From assembly GCA_038257845.1 (NCBI GenBank), contig JBBSQL010000009.1, positions 24,823 through 88,822 on the forward strand: a DNA stretch of 64,000 nucleotides. The letters run 5' to 3'. Made by a program: the position numbers and the translations under genes. Position 1 is the stretch's first letter, and every line of letters starts with the position of its first letter. Shown one piece after another: positions 1 to 6,730 of this stretch. The notes beneath the pieces are model-generated. The model saw only the letters and a list, made by a program, of their open reading frames with translations, was not told the origin of the DNA and did not search any database. The stretch is from JAFDXJ01 sp038257845. GTDB taxonomy: Bacteria > Bacteroidota > Bacteroidia > Chitinophagales > Chitinophagaceae.

Positions 1-674
1 CCATCATGGGACCGAATGGTTCCGGTAAAAGTACTTTGGCTTCTGTACTCGCGGGCAGGTCCGATTATGAAGTGACGGAAGGTTCTGTTACATTCCTGGG
101 AAAAGATCTGCTAGATCTTGCTCCTGAAAAAAGAGCCGGTGAAGGTTTGTTTTTAGCATTTCAATATCCCATTGAGATCGCGGGTTTGAGCACGATTAAT
201 TTTATCAAAACTTCCGTGAATGAAGTCCGCAAATACCGCGGACTCGAACCATTGGATGCTGTATCATTTTTAAAAATGATGAAAGAAAAAATGGCGTTGA
301 TGAATATGGATAAAGCCTTGCTCAGCCGCGCATTGAATGAAGGTTTTTCCGGCGGTGAAAAAAAGCGCAATGAAGTTTTTCAAATGGCCATGCTCGAACC
401 GAAATTATCTATTTTGGATGAAACCGATTCCGGCCTGGATATAGACGCCATCCGCATTGTAGCCAATGGCGTGAATATAATTAAAAAGGAAGACAACGCA
501 ATTTTAGTCGTAACGCATTACCAGCGTTTACTGGATTTCATTGTGCCTGATTTTGTACATGTTTTATATAAAGGCAGGATTGTAAAATCCGGCGGCAAAG
601 AATTAGCGCTGGAACTGGAAGAACGCGGATATGATTTTATTAAAAATGAAAATGAAGTAGAAGCAACTGTTTGA
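1..674 (+). CDS. sufC: SufC, Fe-S cluster assembly ATPase (5' end cut by window edge)
   Basis: ATPase subunit of the cytosolic SufBCD scaffold, which assembles Fe-S clusters. The reading frame is already open at base 3, and the codon before the first visible Met reads Ile, as in the usual HAIMGPNGSGKST Walker A region. The true start is therefore upstream, and about 25-30 N-terminal residues are missing. Visible motifs are Walker A GPNGSGKST, the ABC signature FSGGEKKRNE and the Walker B/D-loop LDETDSGLDID, all typical of SufC rather than of transporters. The gene is followed 29 bp later by sufD on the same strand; sufB is expected just upstream, outside the window. Confidence 0.97.
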   Translation, partial: IMGPNGSGKSTLASVLAGRSDYEVTEGSVTFLGKDLLDLAPEKRAGEGLFLAFQYPIEIAGLSTINFIKTSVNEVRKYRGLEPLDAVSFLKMMKEKMALMNMDKALLSRALNEGFSGGEKKRNEVFQMAMLEPKLSILDETDSGLDIDAIRIVANGVNIIKKEDNAILVVTHYQRLLDFIVPDFVHVLYKGRIVKSGGKELALELEERGYDFIKNENEVEATV

Positions 675-703
675 TGCAGTTGACTTTTTATAAAAAATAA
701 TAC

Positions 704-2008
704 ATGAGTACGATAGATCAGTTAAAGGAAAAAATGGAAAACCTGCAGCAAGGCGCGGCGGGCGGAAGCCTGCAAGCCTTGCGGCATGAAGCTTTCAGCG
801 AATTTGAAAAGAAAGGAATTCCCACCACACGCAATGAAGAATGGAAATACACACGCATCGGTGGCGTGTTGAATAAAGACTATAATTTTTCATTGAATGC
901 AGTGACTATTTCTGCAGAAGAATTAAATGCATACCGTTTGCCGGGTTTTGAAAATGCGAATGAACTTGTTTTTGTAAATGGTTTTTATTCGGATTCTTTA
1001 TCAAAAATTATTTCGGAAGGCCTGGTTGTGTTGCCTTTGGAAACAGCAGCCAATAATGAATATGAAAATATTGTAACAGAATATTTAGGGCATAGCCGTA
1101 AATATTTAAATGATGGCATCAACGCCATGAACACGGCTGTTTTACAAGGAGGTGTTTTTGTTTTTTGCAAAAAAAGTATGGACACAGAACATCCTGTTTA
1201 CATCTATAATATTATGGATGCGCGTTCCACAAATGTTTTTTCTCAACCGCGCAGCCTGGTTTATTTATCACAACATGCACGCCTACAAATTGTAGAAACA
1301 TATATTACTATTGGCCAGTCAGAAAGTTTTACCAACCAGGTAATGGAAGTCGTAACCATGCTGGATGCGCAATTGGAATATTATAAAATTCAAAACGACA
1401 GTGCACAAACAAATGCGGTGAGCACCACGCATATTATCCAGGCAGAGCGCGGCTATGCGCATGCAGTAACTATTTCACTGGATGGCGGAATTGTGCGGAA
1501 TAATTTAAATTTTATTATGTCCGCTGATAATGGTGAATCGCACATGTATGGTTTATATTTTCAGCATGGAAATTCGCATATTGATAACCATACCATCGTG
1601 GATAATATTCGCCCGAATTGCCTGAGCAATCAATTGTATAAAGGCATCATGACGGGAAATTCAACAGGCGTTTTCAACGGAAAAATATACGTGCAGCAAG
1701 CTGCACAAAAAACAAATGCCTATCAATCGAATAAAAATATTTTGATGTCGGATACAGCAACCATCAATGCCAAACCACAATTGGAAATTTTTGCAGATGA
1801 TGTAAAATGTTCACATGGTTGTACGGTTGGCCGGCTCGATGAAGAAGGATTATTTTATTTACAATCACGCGGTATACCTGAATCAAAAGCACGCGCATTA
1901 TTGATACACGCTTTTGCCATGGATATTTTAGAACATATCCGCCCGGAACCTATTCGTAAATATGTAGATGGACTGATCTCAAAAAGATTAGACACAGATT
2001 TAATATGA
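704..2008 (+). CDS. sufD: SufD, Fe-S cluster assembly scaffold subunit
   Basis: 434 residues, the usual length for SufD, which pairs with SufB and SufC in the SUF scaffold. The C-terminal half has the beta-helix core signature of the SufB/SufD family, with the conserved stretches KTNAYQSNKNILMS, KPQLEIFADDVKCSHG and GRLDEEGLFYLQSRG. The N-terminal region (GIPTTRNEEWKYTRIG) is the SufD-type N-terminal domain. The stop overlaps the sufS start by four bases (ATGA), so the two are translationally coupled. No oddities seen. Confidence 0.97.
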   Translation: MSTIDQLKEKMENLQQGAAGGSLQALRHEAFSEFEKKGIPTTRNEEWKYTRIGGVLNKDYNFSLNAVTISAEELNAYRLPGFENANELVFVNGFYSDSLSKIISEGLVVLPLETAANNEYENIVTEYLGHSRKYLNDGINAMNTAVLQGGVFVFCKKSMDTEHPVYIYNIMDARSTNVFSQPRSLVYLSQHARLQIVETYITIGQSESFTNQVMEVVTMLDAQLEYYKIQNDSAQTNAVSTTHIIQAERGYAHAVTISLDGGIVRNNLNFIMSADNGESHMYGLYFQHGNSHIDNHTIVDNIRPNCLSNQLYKGIMTGNSTGVFNGKIYVQQAAQKTNAYQSNKNILMSDTATINAKPQLEIFADDVKCSHGCTVGRLDEEGLFYLQSRGIPESKARALLIHAFAMDILEHIRPEPIRKYVDGLISKRLDTDLI

Positions 2009-3249
2009 GTGCAACTTCTACCATAGAAAAAAAATTAGATATTGCCGCGATACGCAATTGCTTTCCCATACTTCAACGTGAAGTAAAAGGTAAGCCATTG
2101 ATTTATTTTGATAATGCAGCGACTTCGCAAAAACCACAAGTGGTGATTGATGCGCTTGCAAATTATTACGAAGATTACAATGCGAATATTCACCGTGGCA
2201 TTCATTCATTAGCGGAAGAAGCAACGGCCGCTTTCGAAGAAACACGCGATGCTGTACAAGCCTTTATTCATGCGGGTTTGCGCGAAGAAATTATTTTTAC
2301 AAAAGGTACAACCGAGAGTATTAATTTAGTGGCTTATACCTGGGGCAGAAAAAATATTCATGCCGGAGATGAGATTATTATTTCCACGATGGAACATCAT
2401 TCGAATATTGTACCCTGGCAAATTTTGTGCGAAGAAAAAAATGCGCACTTAAAAATTATTCCTGTGAATGATGCGGGAGAATTGGACATCGAAGCGTATA
2501 AAAAATTATTAAATCATAAAACAAAATTGGTTTCTATTGTGCATGTATCCAATGCGCTGGGAACAATTAACCCGGTTGAAGAAATAATTGAAGCGGCACA
2601 TGAAGTTGGTGCGATTGTACTGGTTGATGGCGCGCAATCCGCCGTGCATTTGGATATCAATGTACAGGAAATGAATTGCGACTTCTTTGCTTTTTCCATG
2701 CATAAATTATTTGGCCCGACAGGCGTCGGTATTTTATATGGTAAAAAAGAAATATTGGAAGCGATGCCACCATTCCAGGGCGGCGGAGAAATGATCAAAG
2801 AAGTGCGTTTTGAAAAAACAACCTATGCAGCATTGCCGTATAAGTTTGAAGCAGGCACACCAAATATTGGAGATGTGATCGCCTGCAAAACTGCATTGGA
2901 TTTTGTGCGGGAAACAGGTAAAGAAAATATTCGTCAGCAGGAAAATGAATTATTGAAATATGCAACTGCTGAATTAAATAAAATTGATGGACTGCGAATT
3001 ATTGGCACAGCAAAAAATAAAGTGAGTGTGGTATCATTTGTTATTGACAAAACACATCCGCAGGATATTGGAATTTTATTAGATAATGCAGGCGTAGCGG
3101 TACGTACAGGCCATCATTGTACACAACCACTGATGGACAGATTTGGAATTCCGGGAACAGTGCGTGCGTCTTTTTCGGTATATAATACAAAAGAAGAAAT
3201 TGATGCATTTATTATCGCGCTGAAAAAAGCGGTTAAAATGCTTGTATAA
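2005..3249 (+). CDS. sufS: SufS, cysteine desulfurase (group II)
   Basis: PLP-dependent cysteine desulfurase of 414 residues. It removes sulfur from cysteine as a persulfide and passes it to SufE. Fold-type I features in order: YFDNAATSQKP near the N-terminus, the PLP region TMEHHSNIVPW, the Schiff-base lysine in SMHKLFGPTG (K234) and the catalytic cysteine in RTGHHCTQP (C372). The short loop around the cysteine and the SufE gene directly downstream support SufS rather than NifS/IscS. It overlaps sufD by 4 bp and lies 2 bp before sufE. Confidence 0.97.
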   Translation: MSATSTIEKKLDIAAIRNCFPILQREVKGKPLIYFDNAATSQKPQVVIDALANYYEDYNANIHRGIHSLAEEATAAFEETRDAVQAFIHAGLREEIIFTKGTTESINLVAYTWGRKNIHAGDEIIISTMEHHSNIVPWQILCEEKNAHLKIIPVNDAGELDIEAYKKLLNHKTKLVSIVHVSNALGTINPVEEIIEAAHEVGAIVLVDGAQSAVHLDINVQEMNCDFFAFSMHKLFGPTGVGILYGKKEILEAMPPFQGGGEMIKEVRFEKTTYAALPYKFEAGTPNIGDVIACKTALDFVRETGKENIRQQENELLKYATAELNKIDGLRIIGTAKNKVSVVSFVIDKTHPQDIGILLDNAGVAVRTGHHCTQPLMDRFGIPGTVRASFSVYNTKEEIDAFIIALKKAVKMLV

Positions 3250-3251
3250 AA

Positions 3252-3695
3252 ATGAGTGAAGAAAAAACCATAATGGAAATTGAAAATGAGATCATCGAAG
3301 ATTTTTCTTTGTTTGATTCATGGGATGAAAAGTATGAATACATCATTGAGCTGGGAAAAAAGTTGCCACCGCTCAATCCAATTTATCGCACAGATTCACA
3401 TAAAGTGAAAGGTTGCCAGTCAACAGTCTGGCTGGGTTCGGAATATAGAAGTGGAAAAGTTCTTTTTGAAGCAGACAGCGATGCGATCATAGTAAAAGGT
3501 TTGATAAGTATGCTGATCCGGATTTTAAGCGGGCATACACCGGACGAAATAATTGAAGCGCCATTAGATTGCATAAAAGTAATCGGCATGTCATCACATT
3601 TGGCTCAAACCCGCGCCAATGGGCTGCTTGCGATGGTGAAGCAAATGAAAAATGATGCATTGGCATATAAAATAAAAACTGAAATGAATGTGTAA
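3252..3695 (+). CDS. sufE: SufE, sulfur acceptor for SufS
   Basis: 147 residues. SufE takes the persulfide sulfur from SufS and delivers it to SufBCD. The acceptor cysteine is in the conserved GCQSTVW motif (C55), followed by the family pattern of a LISMLIRILSGHTPDEI helix and a C-terminal SHLAQTRANG segment. It starts two bases after the sufS stop, clearly within one operon. Confidence 0.96.
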   Translation: MSEEKTIMEIENEIIEDFSLFDSWDEKYEYIIELGKKLPPLNPIYRTDSHKVKGCQSTVWLGSEYRSGKVLFEADSDAIIVKGLISMLIRILSGHTPDEIIEAPLDCIKVIGMSSHLAQTRANGLLAMVKQMKNDALAYKIKTEMNV

Positions 3696-3742
3696 GCTTA
3701 AAATACTACACATGGATTTTTGAAAAAAATATTTTAAAAAAA

Positions 3743-4063
3743 ATGGACATGATGGAACCGGAAGCATTAAAAGAAAAAGTGTATGAAGTATTGCAAACAG
3801 TATTTGACCCGGAAATTCCGGTGAATATTTATGAGCTTGGTTTGATTTACCAGGTAGATATTTTACCTATGAATAATGTGCAAGTGCTTATGACTTTGAC
3901 CGCGCCGAGTTGTCCTGCTGCACAATCATTGCCGGTGGAAGTGGATGAAAAAGTGCGGCAGATAGAAGGTGTCAATGATGTGCATGTAACGGTAACCTGG
4001 AATCCACCATGGGATAAAAGTATGATGTCTGAAGCGGCGCAACTTGAACTTGGTTTTATGTAA
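3743..4063 (+). CDS. MIP18/DUF59 family Fe-S assembly protein (SufT-like)
   Basis: Small (106 residues) protein of the MIP18/DUF59 family. Members next to suf genes are called SufT and help mature Fe-S proteins. Diagnostic stretches are VFDPEIPVNIYELGLIY and TLTAPSCPAAQSLP, the second carrying the conserved cysteine. A WNPPWDKSMMSE-like C-terminus is also typical. Three closely spaced Met codons occur at the N-terminus (MDMM), so the exact start is uncertain by three residues. Last structural gene of the suf operon, 47 bp after sufE. Confidence 0.92.
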   Translation: MDMMEPEALKEKVYEVLQTVFDPEIPVNIYELGLIYQVDILPMNNVQVLMTLTAPSCPAAQSLPVEVDEKVRQIEGVNDVHVTVTWNPPWDKSMMSEAAQLELGFM

Positions 4064-4090
4064 ACATAATCAACCTTAAAAATTAAACGC

Positions 4091-4549
4091 ATGAAAATAA
4101 CAGCACAGGAAGAATATGGTTTACGCATACTCATTCGTATTGCAGCATGCAAGTCGGAAGATGGAATGAGTATTCCACAACTCAGTGAATCCGAAGGACT
4201 GAGCAGTCACTATGTGGCGAAACTTGCACGTACACTGCGTTTGGCGGGATTAATTAATAGTACGCCCGGGAATAAAGGCGGTTATATTTTAGCTAGGCCT
4301 GCCGAAGAAATCAATATCAACCTGGTATTGAAAGCATTGGGCGGTGCATTATTTGACAATGATTTTTGTGCAGGTCATTCAGGCGCTTTAAAACTTTGCA
4401 CCAACTCCGTGGATTGTTCCGCGCGTTCCCTCTGGCAACTCATTCAATTTACGGTAGATAAATTACTTGATAAAGTAACTTTAGCCGATCTCGTGCAAAA
4501 GAAAAATAGGCCGGTGAATGTGTTGCAGGAATTGCTGTTGCAAATGTGA
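4091..4549 (+). CDS. Rrf2 family transcriptional regulator, likely Fe-S responsive
   Basis: 152 residues with an Rrf2 winged helix at the N-terminus (ITAQEEYGLRILIRIA, then LSSHYVAKLARTLRLAGL as recognition helix). It has three cysteines placed like the cluster ligands of IscR/SufR proteins: C93, C103 and C109 (C-x9-C-x5-C). This suggests a bound 2Fe-2S or 4Fe-4S cluster that reports Fe-S demand. As the last gene of the suf operon (27 bp after the DUF59 gene) it probably regulates that operon. DNA targets cannot be checked because the suf promoter lies outside the window. Confidence 0.92.
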   Translation: MKITAQEEYGLRILIRIAACKSEDGMSIPQLSESEGLSSHYVAKLARTLRLAGLINSTPGNKGGYILARPAEEININLVLKALGGALFDNDFCAGHSGALKLCTNSVDCSARSLWQLIQFTVDKLLDKVTLADLVQKKNRPVNVLQELLLQM

Positions 4550-4603
4550 GAAAGGTAAATAATATTCAAAATAGTTATCTTTACAAGTAAACAATTTTGT
4601 TAT

Positions 4604-4834
4604 ATGTCAAGACAAGCCATCATAGATCGTACAATTAAAGCAATCAATATGCTTCCTGAAGAAAGAGCAGAAGAGATTTCCAATTTTGCTGAATTCATGT
4701 CAAAGCGTTATGAAGAATATTTGCTTTCAAAGGGGATGCTGCACATTCCTGCTGAAAATAAATCTTCTGCTTTTCTAAATGATGAAGAGGATATTTATAC
4801 TTTAAAAGATTTAAAAGAAGTGTACAATAATTAA
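4604..4834 (+). CDS. Small antitoxin-like protein (DUF2281-like)
   Basis: 76 residues, acidic and helical. The start MSRQAIIDRTIKAINMLP resembles small Bacteroidota proteins of the DUF2281/antitoxin-like type. Such genes commonly precede a toxin gene, but here only a 48-codon ORF follows, starting 1 base after the stop. A near-consensus -7 box (TATCTTTA, 4576-4583) lies 20 bp before the start, so the gene probably begins its own transcript. Function is not established; the family call is by sequence feel. Confidence 0.6.
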   Translation: MSRQAIIDRTIKAINMLPEERAEEISNFAEFMSKRYEEYLLSKGMLHIPAENKSSAFLNDEEDIYTLKDLKEVYNN

Positions 4835-4835
4835 A

Positions 4836-4982
4836 GTGAAAAAGGATAAAATATCAAAAATTTCAATTGATCCACGATTAAACAAGTATCATGGGAAAAT
4901 ACTTTTCCCGGAAAAATTAGCCATTGCAGAAGAAAAAATAAAAGGACTTAAATTGCCCGTAAATAATAAGGATTATGAATAA
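4836..4982 (+). CDS. Small 48-residue ORF, GTG start, unknown function
   Basis: Open frame with a GTG start one base after the stop of the preceding antitoxin-like gene. It ends at 4980-4982, overlapping the start of the next gene (ATG at 4975) by 8 bases. The product is basic (starts VKKDKISKISIDPRLNKYHG) with an amphipathic middle (EKLAIAEEKIKGLKL). Tight packing between two genes and overlap at both edges favour a real, co-translated gene. No family is recognised. It could be the remnant or replacement of a toxin partner. Confidence 0.55.
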   Translation: MKKDKISKISIDPRLNKYHGKILFPEKLAIAEEKIKGLKLPVNNKDYE

Positions 4983-5523
4983 ATTTTTTATAAAAATTAT
5001 ATTTCTCCTTTTATTCGTGACATCATCAATTCTTGCAAATGGCCAATCTGATTCTATTTTTGTAACTATGGATTCAACGGTTGCACTGAATGCAAAAAAT
5101 CAGGCTGAAAAAATGCTACATGCATTGGCAGATGATGATTATGAATCCTTTTTTAAGTTTTTAAACCCGGAAACATTTGTAAACGAAGACAGAAATAAAC
5201 TGTTGGATGACATAAAAGAAGCTAAGCCGTTATTAGAAAGCTTGTATGGTAATATTGATAGTTATACAATTGGATATCCATTTTCTTTTGTTAAGTCAAA
5301 TAACGAATTGCAATGTGTACTTGAAGAGAATGTTATTTATATAAAAGCGGCAAAAAAAATACAGCACAATAATTTATTAATAGGTATTTCAAAAGATAAT
5401 GGAAAAACCTGGTTTTTTATGGAAACACAAGGAATGTCCCTCGATATACTTAGACAAATGGATCCGACTTTAAGTAATAATTTGAAACTCCCAAAAGTTG
5501 AAGTATATCAGAACCTGGATTAA
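4975..5523 (+). CDS. Secreted hypothetical protein
   Basis: 182 residues. A clear signal peptide (MNKFFIKIIFLLLFVTSS, cleavage probably after ANG at about residue 23) is followed by a soluble domain with a helical start (NQAEKMLHALADDDYESFF) and beta-rich end. The overall order resembles small NTF2-like or DUF4440-type secreted proteins, but no firm family match. The GISKDNGKTWFF segment looks like one isolated Asp-box (S-x-D-x-G-x-T-W), the same motif repeated in the sialidase 15 bp downstream. The two are probably co-transcribed. Confidence 0.75.
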   Translation: MNKFFIKIIFLLLFVTSSILANGQSDSIFVTMDSTVALNAKNQAEKMLHALADDDYESFFKFLNPETFVNEDRNKLLDDIKEAKPLLESLYGNIDSYTIGYPFSFVKSNNELQCVLEENVIYIKAAKKIQHNNLLIGISKDNGKTWFFMETQGMSLDILRQMDPTLSNNLKLPKVEVYQNLD

Positions 5524-5538
5524 TCATTATATTAGTTT

Positions 5539-6633
5539 ATGAACATCCAATTTCTCTCTATATTATTTTTTAGTTCCGCTGTTGTATTTGCAAATCAAAG
5601 CCATTCCCAAACTCAGGACACTACTTTTCATTTTATAAATTTATTTGAGAAAGACAGTTCACTTCATGGTGGCTGCTTTCGCATACCATCTTTGATAACC
5701 GCGCCCAATGGGGATTTGATCGTTGCAGTGGACGAACGGTATTCAACCTGTGGCGATTTAAAATGGAATAAAGACATCAACATTGTAATAAAACGCAGTA
5801 TAGACAATGGCAAGACCTGGTTGCCTTTGCAAACAGTAGTGGATTATCCTTTAGGTCAATCGGCTTCAGATCCTTCCATGATCGTTGATCATGTCACCAA
5901 TGAAATATTTTTGTTTTTTAATTATATGGATTTGAATAAAGAAAAAGATGTGTATTATTTCCGTGTTACGAGCAGTAAGGATAATGGAAAGTCATGGAGT
6001 GTACCGGTTGATATTACTTCACAAATTACAGAAACAGATTGGAAGAAGGATTTTAAATTCATCACTTCAGGTCGCGGCATACAAACTACTTCAGGAAAAT
6101 TATTACATACCATTGTCAATTTACAAAAAGGCCTTTTTGTTTTTGGAAGTAATGATCATGGAAAAAATTGGTTCTTAATTGACAATCCTATTAAACCCGG
6201 CGATGAATCACAGATAACAGAATTAGCCAATGAAAGCTGGATGATCAACAGCCGGGTAAATGATGCAGGCATGCGCTATGTTCATACAACTTCCAACCAG
6301 GGAATGTCCTGGAACACTTACGCAGACTCATCCTTAGCGGATCCAGGTTGTAATGCGGGCATACTTCGGACTACTTATATAAAAGATGGCGAACAAAAAT
6401 CTATGTTATTTTTCTCCAATGCCCATTCAAATAATGAACGTGAGAATATGACCATCAGTGTAAGTCTGGATGACGGTAAAACCTGGCCCATTCAAAAAAC
6501 AATTTTTGCAGGAAGCGCTGCTTATTCATCCTTAACGCAATTGTCTAATGGAGAGATCGGGTTGGTTTTTGAAAAAGATGATTATGGAAAAATTGTGTTT
6601 GTGCAAGTTTCTATGGAATGGTTGCTAAATTAA
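5539..6633 (+). CDS. Exo-alpha-sialidase (neuraminidase, GH33-like), secreted
   Basis: 364 residues with a signal peptide ending near residue 25. Sialidase marks: the FRIPS motif with the first catalytic arginine (about residue 49), an acidic stretch VAVDERYSTCGD, and about five Asp-boxes (S-x-D-x-G-x-T-W) such as RSIDNGKTW, SSKDNGKSW, SNDHGKNW and SLDDGKTW. The C-terminal AYSSLTQLSNGEIGLVFE corresponds to the tyrosine-nucleophile segment. Likely hydrolyses terminal sialic acids from glycans outside the cytoplasm. No sialic-acid transporter or nan catabolic gene is adjacent, so the substrate and use of the product are open. Confidence 0.88.
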   Translation: MNIQFLSILFFSSAVVFANQSHSQTQDTTFHFINLFEKDSSLHGGCFRIPSLITAPNGDLIVAVDERYSTCGDLKWNKDINIVIKRSIDNGKTWLPLQTVVDYPLGQSASDPSMIVDHVTNEIFLFFNYMDLNKEKDVYYFRVTSSKDNGKSWSVPVDITSQITETDWKKDFKFITSGRGIQTTSGKLLHTIVNLQKGLFVFGSNDHGKNWFLIDNPIKPGDESQITELANESWMINSRVNDAGMRYVHTTSNQGMSWNTYADSSLADPGCNAGILRTTYIKDGEQKSMLFFSNAHSNNERENMTISVSLDDGKTWPIQKTIFAGSAAYSSLTQLSNGEIGLVFEKDDYGKIVFVQVSMEWLLN

Positions 6634-6730
6634 ATATATCATCAAGGAAGATGAATTTAAATTTCCGGAGAATGTTGAAATCAAACACAAGATGGATTTT
6701 ATACCATAATTTTATTGTCCTCAAGCGCGG

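Noticed and set aside
5539..6633. Sialic-acid catabolic operon
   Set aside because: No nanA, nanE, nanK, transporter or N-acetylneuraminate genes near the sialidase.
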